64,000 bases of DNA, from NCBI GenBank assembly GCA_019096155.1, contig JAHCVI010000001.1, positions 9,362,001 to 9,426,000 of the forward strand. The letters are read 5' to 3'. This DNA comes from Staphylotrichum longicolle. Taxonomy: Eukaryota > Ascomycota > Sordariomycetes > Sordariales > Chaetomiaceae. Shown here one piece after another: positions 34,676 through 45,776 of the stretch; the first letter of the stretch is position 1; each line of letters starts with the position of its first letter. Made by a program: the position numbers and the translations under genes. The notes under the pieces were generated by a model. That model was not told where the DNA came from and made no database searches. It saw only the letters and a program-made list of their open reading frames with translations.

Positions 34676-35196
34676 GAGGAGGCGATCTGGTCGTTGTATA
34701 AGGTATGTCTAGGTGCTGCTTGAACCGGGCCTCGAGTAACGAAGTAATGAATGTGTACTGTTTGGTTTATATTGGCCTGCCAAATCCTCACTCTTTCCAG
34801 AAATGCTCCGGGGTTGCTGATGAGAATCACCAATCCTTGTGCACAGTTGGTTTCAGTCTCTCAGGTTCATTTAGCCTCGGTATTGGCCAAACTTGGCGGA
34901 AAGCGTCGGCTTTCCTTCAAACCGGCGTTGATACTGTGTATATCCGTCCCTTCAGGGGTGAGGCACTGAGATGCGGCGGGGCGGCGGTGCGGTCACATTA
35001 CACAGTCTTTCGGGTTAGCTGACAAATCGGGACTCCACACAAACAACCTTACCATGACTGACTGACGGTCTCATACCTTACTTTGACCCTTATCCAAACC
35101 ATCAACGATATCTTGTCCCCATTCCTCGTTCCAAACACACGCCCTCAAACCGAGGATCCACTCAAACCAGTCCACATTCCCCGCGTTACAACCCCA
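34676..35196. other. Intergenic / leader of the Zn2Cys6 gene
   Basis: About 520 bases between a stop and the ATG of the regulator. The frame of the regulator stays open upstream to about 35083 but without an ATG, so the start at 35197 is preferred. Confidence 0.5.
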
Positions 35197-37095
35197 ATGA
35201 CAGCAAAAGGGCGTGGGTCCGGCGGTTGCTGGACGTGTCGACTTCGACGCAAAAAGTGCGATGAGGAACGCCCGCTGTGCCAAGGCTGCCTTACCCTCGA
35301 GATCGATTGTCTTTACAGCGATGACAAACCGGAATGGATGGATGGTGCCGAGTTGCAGAAGCAAAAGGCTGAGTGGCTGAAGAAAGAGGTCAAACGAAAG
35401 GCGGCCCATCGGCGGGAGCGCCGGTACCTCCAAGGGCTGGAAGTCAGGCTCGAATCTCTCGACGCCTCCTTGGCCGACGACAGCGACGACGCGGCGTCCA
35501 AGAACCTGATAAACGCTACTCCTCTCTCTGTCTCCACGTCTCACTCCTCCCAAGTCTTTGTCGGAACACTGGATTCCTCGCCGACGTCTGGCTGTGGAGG
35601 CACGCGGACCGATTCGACGCGGTCATGTTCCACGCCACCTCCAGGCCAACCCTCCGAGTGTCCCGTTATGCCCAACGTCAACCTGCAGGCCAAGTTATTT
35701 CCAGAACACGAAGCGCACTCAACCATGATGTATCTCGATTACGTTTTCCCCTTTCTCTTCCCCTACTACCGTCCCTCATTTGTAGACGTTGGGCGTGGGT
35801 GGCTCCTGGTTCTTCTCACAAAGAATAAAGCTCTCTTTCACTCCGCGCTCAGCCTGGCTGGATACTTTTACGGGATCGTTCTCGGCACTATGCACGACGC
35901 GCCTACGAAGTGCCAGACGGTCAACTCGGGAACACTCCACGAACAGCAAGGGCTCGCACTCCAGTGGCTGCGACATGAGATGCAGGACATCATCACACGT
36001 GGGGTGAAGGGCAATCTCGCCGAGGCCAACCGTGTGATGGCGAGCATCGTTCAGCTCATGACATGCGATGTGGCCATTGCGAAGCCAGGCAACTGGACAA
36101 TGCATCTGGACGCTGCAGCAGAGCTCTTCAACGAGATTATGAAGCACCACGCGATAACAGAAGCCGGCCATCCTTGCTTCATGTTGGTCCTGCTCCATCT
36201 GGGCTCGACGCCCTTTAGTTGGACACCCAAGTACCATCCCTGGGGATCAGATCAAGCCATCCTGCGGTTCTTCACGGCACAGCTCATCTTCTGCGACACG
36301 CTCGGCAGTACTGCGTTGCGGCACCCCCCTCGGCTCCTACAATGGCACCCGCATCTACTCACACCACTTGACGAAGAGCTCATGAAGCAGATGCCGGCGG
36401 CCAGCGAGAAGGAGCAGGTCACGCCTCACATCAACCTTCGAGAATTTGTCGGAGTGGAAAACTGGGTTATTGTCTCCATTGGCGAGATCGCGACCCTCGA
36501 CGCCTGGAAACATGAGATGAAGCGAACAGGATCCCTATCCGTTTCCGAACTCGTCACCCGCGCTGCGACCATCGAGCAGCGCCTTCGAAGTTCCCTGATC
36601 GCACTCGAGGAAGCCAGCCTCAAACAGGGGGGCACTGGACCAGCGGATGGACCGCAACACATTCTGCAATACTTTGCCGGCACTTTCACACCCCAGCTAA
36701 TGCATGGAACCAAGCTGAACACTCAAATCTGGGCGCATGCAGCTCTCACCTACCTCGGCGTGGTTCTGTCCGGATGGCAGCCCTCAAGCCCGGAGATCCA
36801 GAATTCTGTTGCGCAAACGATCGAGCTGCTCCTGAGCCTCCCGAGCCCAGATTGTCTGCGCACCGTCGTGTGGCCGCTCACTGTCACCGGCTGCCTAGCA
36901 AACCAAGACCAAGAGCAGATCTTCCGTGATCTGGTCGCAGGCATGGGGCCCCTGAAGGTATTTGGCACCGTCAGGGAGAGCCTTGAGATTATGGAGAAGG
37001 TTTGGGAATGCCGCGCCCAGATCGATGACTACCCTGACCAGTGGGACATGGCTACATGCCTTAACTGCTTGGGCCGGCCTGCTCTATTGATATGA
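35197..37095 (+). CDS. Zn(II)2Cys6 fungal transcription factor
   Basis: Single exon, 632 residues from ATG 35197. The DNA-binding binuclear zinc cluster is at the very N-terminus, with ligands C11, C14, C21, C28, C31 and C38 (GCWTCRLRRKKCDEERPLC, then QGC and DC). A basic, helix-forming linker follows (about residues 45-75, Lys/Arg/Glu-rich). From about 160 to the end is a long helical region resembling the 'fungal-specific transcription factor 2' domain of ACE/ARG81-type regulators ('EHEAHSTMMYLDYVFPFLFP' is typical). Nuclear regulator; target genes are unknown. The neighbouring genes do not form an obvious pathway, so cluster-specific control is not suggested. Confidence 0.9.
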   Translation: MTAKGRGSGGCWTCRLRRKKCDEERPLCQGCLTLEIDCLYSDDKPEWMDGAELQKQKAEWLKKEVKRKAAHRRERRYLQGLEVRLESLDASLADDSDDAASKNLINATPLSVSTSHSSQVFVGTLDSSPTSGCGGTRTDSTRSCSTPPPGQPSECPVMPNVNLQAKLFPEHEAHSTMMYLDYVFPFLFPYYRPSFVDVGRGWLLVLLTKNKALFHSALSLAGYFYGIVLGTMHDAPTKCQTVNSGTLHEQQGLALQWLRHEMQDIITRGVKGNLAEANRVMASIVQLMTCDVAIAKPGNWTMHLDAAAELFNEIMKHHAITEAGHPCFMLVLLHLGSTPFSWTPKYHPWGSDQAILRFFTAQLIFCDTLGSTALRHPPRLLQWHPHLLTPLDEELMKQMPAASEKEQVTPHINLREFVGVENWVIVSIGEIATLDAWKHEMKRTGSLSVSELVTRAATIEQRLRSSLIALEEASLKQGGTGPADGPQHILQYFAGTFTPQLMHGTKLNTQIWAHAALTYLGVVLSGWQPSSPEIQNSVAQTIELLLSLPSPDCLRTVVWPLTVTGCLANQDQEQIFRDLVAGMGPLKVFGTVRESLEIMEKVWECRAQIDDYPDQWDMATCLNCLGRPALLI

Positions 37096-37221
37096 AGGGC
37101 GAAGCGTGGGACTCTCTCAAAACACATTCCATGCACACAGGAAACGGGTGAGACTAAATGATTCTGCCTTCGGAAAGCTATAATTAAAAAGTATACTAAT
37201 CCATCATCCGTCCCAGACACC

Positions 37222-37740
37222 TCAGACCACATTTGATGGGTCATACTCTGCTTGTGGCCTGTAGATTACGCTGGCCAGCGCTCCCCACCATCCGCTCTCT
37301 GTCGTCTGCTCCTTCGCCTTTTGCCTCGCGGATTTCCCGCTCTGCCCAATAGCTAAAGGCTTTGGCACCAAGGAGTCTTGCCGGCTATCGAAGCTGCTAG
37401 ACCCAGCGGAAGTTGTTTCCGGCACTTTCTCAGACACATACTTGACCTTTCCGTCTACGGCCCCGTTGATCGGACCGGTCATGTTTTCCGTGGGCACCTT
37501 GCCGAAAAAGGCGGACTGTGAGAGCAACAAGGCAATGGGGATCATGCCGTTGTTGCTGTCCCGGATGGTGCTCGCCGAGCTGGCATGCGCCCGCGCGCTC
37601 GTGGGGGGCAGTTCCAGGTCCTCTCCAGACCTGGTCAGCATCGCCGGAGACGAGTTGTCGCTGCTCTCATGGTGAGGCGCGACCTTCTCCGACCCCCTCG
37701 TCTCGGCGTCGTCAGTCCCCGTTCTCGCGTGTGCCGCCAT
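37222..37740 (-). CDS. Ser-rich open frame, probably the C-terminal part of the upstream membrane protein
   Basis: 172 codons from ATG 37740 to TAG/TAA at 37222. It is in exactly the same frame as the membrane-protein gene at 37786-38819; between the TAG at 37786-37788 and this ATG there are only 15 further sense codons. The sequence is Ser/Thr-rich, disordered, with a conserved-looking end ('WWGALASVIYRPQAEYDPSN'). Most economical reading: one protein of about 496 residues interrupted by a single in-frame TAG. As a separate gene it would need a promoter inside the upstream coding region. Confidence 0.45.
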   Translation of the reverse strand: MAAHARTGTDDAETRGSEKVAPHHESSDNSSPAMLTRSGEDLELPPTSARAHASSASTIRDSNNGMIPIALLLSQSAFFGKVPTENMTGPINGAVDGKVKYVSEKVPETTSAGSSSFDSRQDSLVPKPLAIGQSGKSARQKAKEQTTESGWWGALASVIYRPQAEYDPSNVV

Positions 37741-37785
37741 CCGGGGGTTGTTGTTCGCGCGTTTTCGACCAGGCGCCCCGAATCC

Positions 37786-38819
37786 CTAGCCCGCGCGGGG
37801 GTTTCCCGGAAGCCCGAATCCATTGTCTGGGCGCATCCGTGGCATCCTGGCTGCCGGCGGCGGTCCGAGAGGGTCATCATATCCCTGTCCTCCGAATCCA
37901 CTATTCCCTCCCCGCGGCGGCGGCGGGGCTACCGTGATCGGTCGGTTGAGATTGAGGCGATCCTCGGCAACACTGGGTCTAGGATGCGCAGTCGGGTCGT
38001 AGTACTCGCTCATCCCGGGTTCCTCGTTCCTGGGCGCACTCCAGTCTGGCCTTGGAGGGGGTGCTTGCGTTGGCACGAACCCCCTGCCCCTGGACTCACT
38101 CATATTTTGGCCATAGAACCCCCCACCACCACCTCCCCGCGGCTCATCCCTAACAGCAAAGATTGCCTTTCTCAACTGCCTCTCGCCCAAATCCAAGAAC
38201 CCAATCGACAGTGCAGTCAGCGTGAACAAAGCACACAGCACAATCATCAAAACCCACACCGCCAGCAACCTCACGCACGACGCCCTCCCGTCACTCGAGA
38301 AGCTGACCCGCCCAAAAGAGCTCCCAGGCGGCGTCGTGATCTCGAAACTCCCGTTAGTCGGTATGGCCGCGCAGCTTACGTCCGCCATCGGCAGCCCCAG
38401 GACGATGGTGATGGCCACGCACGGGGCGAGGAACACCAGGTCGGTGCACCACGTCGCCGCGTAGGGGAGGTAGCGCCGGCTGTAGCCCGTCCAGGAGAAC
38501 AGGGTCCATATCAAGGCTGCGCTCGACTGTTTCGACAACACAAAAATTGCAGGCCTCGGGTTAGCCAAATACATGTGCTGGTTTGACGCGATGACAAGAA
38601 GGGGGACGTGATGGCAGCGCCACTACTTACGAAGAGGATGATGACGATCAGGTTCGCCGGTGGAGGCTGTCGGCCGCGCGTGGTGACGAAGAGGAAGTGG
38701 CCGGCAAGACCAGTGACGACGGCGAGGGCGACGATCTGGACGAGGCGCGCGGCGAGGAACGCGTACGCGTAGAACCCCGAAGGGCGGAGGGAGAGGGTGT
38801 CGCGGACGACGGGCGGCAT
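37786..38819 (-). CDS. MARVEL-like four-TM membrane protein
   Basis: Two exons: 38819-38631 and 38526-37786; 309 residues to the TAG at 37786-37788. It has four hydrophobic segments: 'YAFLAARLVQIVALAVVTGL' and 'NLIVIILF+SSAALIWTLF' (split by the intron), then 'LVFLAPCVAITIVLGLP' and 'LLAVWVLMIVLCALFTLTAL'. A Cys in the loop between segments 3 and 4 (VSCAA) fits the MARVEL-like domain of small fungal integral membrane proteins. The C-terminal tail is Gly/Pro-rich and disordered (FYGQNMSESRGRG and so on). The frame continues open after the TAG into the 172-codon frame at 37222-37740. Function unknown; plasma membrane or vesicle membrane is likely. Confidence 0.75.
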
Positions 38820-40001
38820 GGTCGGGAGGGGGTTCACCAGTTTTCCGGTTGGGAAGGTAGTTGTTGAAAAGATTGAAGTTGGCCGCCGATGATTAAGTTG
38901 TTCTAGAATGGATCTAGAACGCCGTTTGGACTACGAGAGGAAAGGAGAAACAAAGGAGGGCGTGTCCCTGGAGGGGGAACTGGGTAGAAAAAGGTCTGAC
39001 AGGAGGCGATGGCTGTGGAAGTCAAACCTGCTCGACGGCGGTCAAACACCAAGCATCTTGCCGGAATTTGCAGGAATTTGCGAGGGGAATTGGTCAACAG
39101 CGGCCGGGGACCAGGCCGGTGGCCAAGCTGATCAGACAATTGATGAAGTTGATGAAGTGGGCTTTCAACGCAGCGCCCATGCACAGCGTCGGACACAGCC
39201 CATCAGAACACGCGGGGCTTGCCTTGTGAGGGCAGATGAGGTTGCACGGGTCTTCTACGAATATCTGATCTACAGTTTGTGGGGTGTCTCAGACTTCGGG
39301 TCCGGCCTTTCGGCCGCAGGCCGGAGAAGGTGGGGCCGGATCTCGGCCCTGCTCTGCGGGACATGTAAGACATGTGGCCGAGGCCGACTGATCGGCGGCC
39401 GGAGGTGACGGTTGAAATTCGAACATGGCGCATCCAAACATTGCAAAATGAAAAACAACAACGTTCATGCTGGGGAAGAACACAATAGAGTGGTGTTGTG
39501 ACAACCCGACCGTGGGGGGAAGAAGGGGGCGGGGCGGCGGGAAGCATCGGACGTTGGGAATTGAGGATATTGATAAGTCTCCCCGCACACTTCGAAGTCA
39601 GCCAGGCGCATTCTGCATTGTACCAGAGACGCCAGTAAGATTCAGAAGGGCCTGAGAAACTGGCCGGCCCCGACTTTACCAGGGGGTTGCGTGTGGTCTG
39701 CGGCGCACCTGCGGCACAGCAAGGGCCAGAAAAGTTGGCGGCTGCAAAAGCGAACCACTGAGAGCGGGGAATCTTAAGTCGAGACAGGCTGCACAGGCTT
39801 GATTTTGAACACCTCGACTCCTATATGCCAGCCGAATTACAGGGCGATCGCAACCGATGGGCTAGTGTGAGGATGCTGTCTTCCCAGAACATAAGAAAAC
39901 CCGGCACTGTCAAATCACCAACTCGATTTGCATTTTAGTCTTGTGAACCAACAAAATTTACCACGTAGACCCGCTACGCTGTCCACCTTGATCAAACTAA
40001 C
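38820..40001. other. Intergenic between MARVEL-like and epsin genes
   Basis: 1.18 kb between two minus-strand genes, so it holds the MARVEL-like promoter and the epsin 3' end. It contains a GC-rich 8-bp-arm inverted repeat at 39301-39325. The + strand frame 38908-39408 shows no protein feature. Confidence 0.5.
39301..39325. repeat. GC-rich inverted repeat (potential hairpin)
   Basis: Arms TCCGGCCT (39301-39308) and AGGCCGGA (39318-39325) are perfectly complementary around a 9-base loop TTCGGCCGC that is itself nearly self-complementary. It sits about 480 bases upstream of the MARVEL-like ATG. It could be a regulator site or simply GC-rich spacer. Confidence 0.6.
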
Positions 40002-41731
40002 CTAGCCCAGCAAGTCATCCAGGCCATTGCCCAGAGGCTTGCTGCCGCTCGCGGAGTTGGCCGTGGTGGACGGCGCAGGGGCGCCCCAGATTCCAGCGCT
40101 GCTCTTTTCCTTGGCAAGCTGGCCCATGGCCGGGCCTGGCCCAGTCTGCGTGTTCTTCTTGATGCCAACGCTGGCCTGGGACCACAGCGCACCGAACGCG
40201 TCACCTCCCGCGGCAGGCTTGGCTGCCGAGGAAGCAGCGGTGGGCTTGGCTCCAGACAGAGTCGATGAAGCGGCGGGCTGCTGCGCTGACATTGCTTGGA
40301 TCGACGAGAAGTAGTTAGGAGCCGCTGCTTGATAACCGGCCGGCTTGGCTGCTTGCGCGGCCGGGGAGAGAGTGTTCGTAGTGAGAGGTGTGGAGAAGGC
40401 GGAGAAGTTACCGGCCGGGCTGGTGGTGGAGCTCGGCGGCGGAGAGATGGATGACATTGCCACCATGCCGCTAAGGTTCGCTTGTTGGGGAGCTGAGACG
40501 GGCTTGGGTGCCGCCAACGGCATGCTCGGTGCGGCTGCCATGATCGGCGGCGGCAGGGCACCGCCAAGTGCTTGGGAGGCGGAAGCCTGCGTTGCTGGAG
40601 CGGCCGACTGGAAATCGTCAAACTCATCGTCATCATTGGCGGCATTAGCGAGCGATGCCACCGGGGCAGCCGGGGCGGCCGGGGCCGCTGGTTCATCAAA
40701 GGAGAAGAGATCGACCTCGGGCTCCTTTTTCTTTGACTGCTCCGTGGTCCGCTTTACTCCCACCCGCTCGGTTGTATCTCGCGGCGGTGCCCTCGATGCG
40801 CTCTTTGAGGCAGCGGGTCGCTCCCCCTCGTCGAACTCGTCGTATTCCTCGAATTTATCGGCCCGGGACTGGGTCGCGCGGTAATCGTCGGATTGGCCTC
40901 CAAAACCGCCTCCGTCACCGTACACGCCGCCAGAGTATCCGCCATATGTGGAGCTGCCGCCGCCACTGGGCGCAGAGTCACTGCCGAACCCGCCATAACG
41001 ACTCGAGCTGCCAAAGCCACCACCGCCCTGCATGCTGGTGAACTTCCCCTTGTTGGTGCGTGCCTTCTTGCGCTCGGCTCGGATACGATCCACGTCACCG
41101 AGGAGCTCGGCCAATTCCTTGGCACGGTGCCGGACGTTGACGCCTTGGTCCTTGCCGTTCGGGTCGATGTAGTGGAACTGGCGCAGCATCTTGAGGAGCG
41201 TGATGTGGGAGCGAGCATCGTCGATGACGCGCTCGGAGCCGTGCTTGATCAGGTACTCCAGCAATTGGAGAGCTTTGTAGATTTGCCGCCATTCCTCGGC
41301 CGACTTTTCTGTGAATCGGCGGTAGATCATGGGCATGATCTCGTTCAACGTTTGGCTGGTCGCAGCGCCTGTCAGAAATCGCTCGTTGACGAAGCAGCCA
41401 ATGGTATGGTACGTACTAGTTGAAGGTGCCATCTGCAATCTCTTGCATCTGGGTCGAGGATGCGCCCCATGGCTCATTGTTCGTCGCTTCGCGAACCTAG
41501 CAGGTGTCAGATCAAGAATCCGGCGTCAACCCTCGAGGGTCCCTCGGGGCAACACACCTTCGCCTCCATTTCGGTGAAGTTCATGACGGCTATATCGGCC
41601 AGTCAGCATTGTGGTATGGAGTAGCGGCAATCGCGGCGGAAAGCCCTACCATTCTGCATCTTCCGCACCCCCGCCTTGATATCGTACAGGGTCAGGTTTG
41701 ACACCTGCTTCTTGATGTTGTTCAGGTCCAT
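40002..41731 (-). CDS. Epsin, ENTH-domain clathrin adaptor (Ent3-like)
   Basis: Four exons: 41731-41650, 41589-41558, 41496-41417, 41355-40002; 515 residues, all junctions in frame. The ENTH domain fills about residues 1-150: MDLNNIKKQVSNLTLYDIK, then NFTEMEAKVREATNNEPWG, NEIMPMIYRRFTEKSAEEW and 'NGKDQGVNVRHRAKEL'. The exact N-terminus and 'NNEPWGASS' match the Ent3 type that binds phosphoinositides at the trans-Golgi/endosome. The tail is Gly-, Ala- and Ser-rich with acidic D/E-x-F segments (DLFSFDEP, DDEFDDFQ) of the kind that bind adaptor ear domains. It ends in a clathrin-box-like GLDDLLG. Role: clathrin/AP-1 or GGA vesicle formation. Divergent from the cyclophilin gene. Confidence 0.93.
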
Positions 41732-43010
41732 GATCGCGATGCCTGGTGGCCGAAGCCGTCGCTTGAGACAGAGGCGTGCGGTAAAGCAGCCAGGTAGTTA
41801 GTAAGTAGCGGGTCGTCGTAGTGGCCGTCACTGGCGGGGGGACAATGTTGCGATTCGCGAGGTTTGGATGGTGGTTGGCGATGGGCAGCAGTGCATGGAT
41901 GCGATGCACCAGCGGTTTCCAGAGCGCCAAGGCCCCTGAGCCGGCGTGGTCAAGGCGTCAGCGGAGTGGGGGCACCCGCTTGTCGATGTTGTGCCTTGCT
42001 GCCTCAGGTGCTAAATCCAGCAGCCGGCAATGGCCCGTGCCTTCGGGAACCTGGAAGCAAGCAGCAAAACAAAAATTTGGCCGGCTGTCTCTTGTCATCA
42101 ACGCTGCCATTCCATCATCAATTTCCGTTCAATTCGCCCTGTACTTTAATTGTGTACTTATTTCTTGCCTCCAGGATCGAGTTCCCAAACACGGTGCGTG
42201 TGATTTTCCTTATGTCTCTTACTCTTCTCACTTCCTCTCTTTTCCGCAAAGCTGGTCCTGCAGCTTCGGGAGCTGTTTTGGTGCCATCAGAGCTTTTCCT
42301 GAGCTGCGTCTGCGCGCTCCGTCAAACATCAATTGGACCCAGGTCCGACGCCCGTTGTTGTGGCAAACCGGACCCTCCTCTCCTTGACAACGGATGCGGA
42401 GCAGCGTCGTTCCGTTTTCTGATTGGGCTTTGGTGTTGTGAGTGCTCACGACGGTCTCTGGATGGCTGATGGAGGAGCTTCACGGCCCCGTCCTCAGCAT
42501 GCAGTCACCCTCCTTCGGCACACCCCACGCCAATGGGCGTCAGCCTCGAGTCCCGCTTTCATCCCGCTTCGTGCCTCACAGCTCAAGGAATGGGGCCGGA
42601 AAGTGGCAAGCTATGAGGCGAACTCCATTGGCCTCCAGGCGCACTTGACGAAGGGCAACTGAACATTGAGACACACGATGGTGTCTTTCTCAGGTGTGGT
42701 TTGCCCTCTTTGCCGAGATCATGCCAATCTCGCAGCTGGGCCAGGTGCATGGAACTGGCAGGCGCAGTCGCTGGGCCGCTGCTTTGGTGGCCGGACGGGA
42801 GCTTCGAGTGGTTCCACTCCCCGCTTTGCTCCCACCTGAACACGAAGCTCCAACCCGGCATGAGCGATCGTTTCGATCTTGAGCAACAACCCCTCAATTG
42901 TCACGTGAAGCCAGCTTGTTTCCCCTGTTTCTTCGCTGTTCACCAGGATTCCTGTCTTCTCATTGGCTCAGCTTGTGACTCTTGCTAACCCACTTGCTCC
43001 CAGACCAAAA
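41732..43010. other. Divergent promoter region of the epsin and cyclophilin genes
   Basis: 1.28 kb; frames up to 201 codons on the + strand have no recognisable content. The last 30 bases before the cyclophilin ATG are TTGCTAACCC...CAG-like and could alternatively be the end of a 5' UTR intron. Confidence 0.45.
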
Positions 43011-44084
43011 ATGTTTCGACCCCTCCTACCCCGCCATTGCTCCTCGTTCATCCGACCTTCCTCTCTCCTTTCCAAACTTCCATCTGGTCAATTCACTTCG
43101 ACCTGCTCTCCATCCCTCCAATCCACCATCAGAATCTCTGCCAGAGCATTCTCTGTATCCTCCGCCAACATGTCGACCAAGGTGTAAGCTGTCCTGCCTT
43201 TCCCCGCCGCCGAAAGCTCTTCTCACCATATTCTAGTTATTTCGACATCGAGTGGGTTGGTCCTGTCCTGGACGAGCAGTACAGGCCTACCGGTGCGAAG
43301 GGTGAGTGCCTTCAAGCTTTGGCGCCATTCCCCTGGGCCATTTCTACATCTTCTCATTGGCGTTTTTCCTTCTCCTGCATTTCTCGCTCCTCCGCAGAAG
43401 CGGATGGGAAGGGCTGGGTGATTTTTGAAGTGGCTCCCGGGGGCTAGTGGAACCATACGCTAACCTGTGTGACACCTTACGCAGAGCAGCAGACCGGCCG
43501 CATCAACTTCAACCTCTTTGATGATGTTGTCCCCAAGACGGCTGAGAACTTCCGGGCGCTCTGCACTGGCGAGAAGGGCTTCGGCTACAAGGGCAGCAGC
43601 TTCCACCGCATCATTCCGGAGTTCATGCTTCAGGGCGGTGACTTCACCCGCGGCAACGTGAGAATCTACCCAGTTTCTGGCAGTGTTTCTGGTTTCCGAA
43701 TCTAACTGTCTCTCAGGGCACGGGCGGCAAGTCCATCTACGGCGAGAAGTTCGCCGACGAGAACTTCAAGCTCAGGCACGACAGGCCCGGCCTGCTGTCC
43801 ATGGCCAACGCCGGCAAGAATACGTAAGAGTTCCCTGCGCGAGGGTACGCCAGATCAGTTCTGGGCTGACTTCTTTCTCGCTCTGCAGCAACGGCTCTCA
43901 GTTCTTCGTCACCACCGTCGTCACCTCGTGGCTTGATGGCCGCCACGTCGTCTTCGGCGAGGTTGCTGACCAGGAGTCGATGAGGATTGTCAAGTCTCTG
44001 GAGGCGGTCGGCACCAAAAGCGGCGAGATTTCCAACGAGTTTGGCAAGAGGCCCACCATTGTTGACTGCGGCCAGACCCAGTAA
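43011..44084 (+). CDS. Cyclophilin (peptidyl-prolyl cis-trans isomerase), mitochondrial and cytosolic forms
   Basis: Five exons: 43011-43183, 43237-43301, 43485-43657, 43717-43823, 43889-44084; 237 residues. Residues 1-53 are a mitochondrial presequence: Arg/Ser-rich, no acids (MFRPLLPRHCSSFIRPSSLL). The domain then begins at a second in-frame ATG (43170, MSTKVYFDIEW). The active-site region FHRIIPEFMLQGGDFTRGNG and the cyclosporin pocket (NGSQFFVTT, SWLDGRHVVFG) are complete. In Neurospora crassa the homologous single gene makes both the mitochondrial precursor and the cytosolic form through two start sites, and the layout here is the same. Functions: proline isomerisation during folding; target of cyclosporin A. 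Convergent with the Rpc34 gene. Confidence 0.93.
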
Positions 44085-44449
44085 ACGGCTTGTCAAAGGG
44101 TTCGCGAGTTTGACACTGAGCGCGAGGGCATGTGTGAGATAGTTAAGCGGTGCCGAATGCGCTGGATTTGCTAGCTCGAAGTTTACAGAATCACTTATAC
44201 CGTGGCAGTTTACTGATTTCTGTCTGCCCCGGCGATGCTGCGTGATGTGTCTCGGCCAAGCTGGACACTTTTGAGATTGAACCATCATCATTTTATGCAT
44301 TCTGTGGGCTTGTTGCCAACTGAAGCGCCGTGGTACCAAGGAACTAAGGTACCTATTCACCACTCAGACAGGAAATCGGGTATAACCATCACCAAAGTCG
44401 AGGATCCATTGCCGCCCATGCCATGCCATAATTGCATGAGCCCGCTCTT
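44085..44449. other. 3' region between convergent cyclophilin and Rpc34 genes
   Basis: 365 bases, 3' UTRs of both genes; nothing else seen. Confidence 0.5.
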
Positions 44450-45776
44450 TCATGTTGGCAGGGCTACGTTCGGCGCCACAGCCGCTGGCAAGTCTTCCAA
44501 ATCCAGCCACTTCAAAAAGTAGACACAATTGCTCGGGCTGACCGGGCCCCCTTCCTCGCACAGCTCAAATACAGGACACCGCCCGCAGGGCGCCTCAGTC
44601 AGCCCATTGCTCAGCGGCTCTGCGCCCGCCACAAGCGGCTGGTCGAGTCCCACGCCCGCTTCGCGCTCCTTCTGCCGCTTGTGGAAGGGCACCGTGTCCT
44701 GCTTCATGGCGCGCGTCACGCGGTACCCGCGGCGGCGGCCCACGCGCACGCTCTCGATCAGCCCGTCGTAAGTCAGCACGTCAACGAGCTGCTGGATGTC
44801 GGCCTCGCCGAGCGTCGTGTTGTTGGTGATGCCCGTGTCGTGGATGAACTTGGCAATCTCAGCCACCGTCGGGTAGTGCTTGTACCCCGCGGGCATGGGC
44901 ATGAAGACGGCGCGGGGCTTGTGGCTGGATCGGGTCGGGGCCGGGGAGGAGGTGTCGTCGGTGGAGAGTTCGGTTGCGGAGCGTTTCGTGCCCCGCGCCG
45001 TGGTGGTGGTGGTGGTGTCGGGTGCTGCTGTTGCGGCTGTTACGGTGCCCTTCTTAGGGAGTTTGGTGGCGGAGGTGGAGGAGGAGGCTGGGCCGCCGCC
45101 GGCGTGGGGGTGCGAGCCCCGGTATGCGCTCTTGGTCTTGATGTACTCGAATACGATACCCTCCAGCTCGGAGATAAAGGCCGTGTCGAGCTCGCCTTCG
45201 GTGAACCAGGGGCCGCCGGTCGCGCGTTCCGAGGGGCGGAGGGTGGCTTTGATGTACATCTTCTTGTTGGGGTGTTCGACATTCTTCATGCTCGCGATGT
45301 AGCCCTTGGTCTCGAGGAACTTGATGCAGTTCTTGACGACCGCCTCGTGCATGTTGAGCTTGTTCTTGATCGTCCGGTTCCAGATGCCGTCGGCGCCGGC
45401 CTCGTCGATTATCGAGTACACCATGACGGTCTCGTCGTTGGGCAGGGAGGTGTACCTGTGAGAGCGTCGTGAGTATTCCGTCCGTTCCCGCAACAACAGA
45501 AGTAATGGCCTACTTCTTCGCCTCCTCCCTGCTACGCCAACGCCATGCTAACCCGGCATGGTGATTTGTGGTGCCGACCAGGAGCTTGTCGTCGGTGAGC
45601 CCCTGGACGACGCGGACGAGGAGAAGGACATTGTTGTTCGGGATGATGTTGAGATCGAGGAGGTCTTTTTGTGTGAAGAGGCGGGTTTCCGAGCCGTGCT
45701 GCTTGATTTCGTCGTAGAGGGCATCTTTGAGGATCTGGAGCTTGACGGAATCGTCGGCCGTACCGTCGCTCGCCAT
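44450..45776 (-). CDS. DNA-directed RNA polymerase III subunit Rpc34 (RPC6)
   Basis: Two exons: 45776-45514 and 45455-44450; 422 residues, frame intact. Tandem winged-helix domains: the first at about 10-85 ('DALYDEIKQHGSETRLFTQK'), the second at about 90-160 (DEAGADGIWNRTIKNKLN; YIASMKNVEHPNKKMY). A low-complexity linker with a Thr run encoded by a GTG/CAC repeat follows. A third winged helix comes next (about 280-350, FIHDTGITNNTTLGEADIQQ) and then the C-terminal iron-sulphur cluster motif CGRCPVFELC...SNC. This is the Pol III-specific subunit that contacts TFIIIB (Brf1) and opens promoters of tRNA and 5S genes. Nuclear and essential. The start is at MASDGTADD. Confidence 0.93.

Noticed and set aside
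34760..35196. Upstream extension of the Zn2Cys6 frame to 35083
   Set aside because: The extension starts at TTG and no ATG occurs before 35197; the zinc cluster sits normally close to the 35197 start.
37585..38586. 333-codon + strand open frame
   Set aside because: Opposite the MARVEL-like gene; Arg/Pro-rich, no features.
44432..45472. 346-codon + strand open frame opposite Rpc34
   Set aside because: Antisense to Rpc34, low-complexity Gly/Arg translation, no motif.
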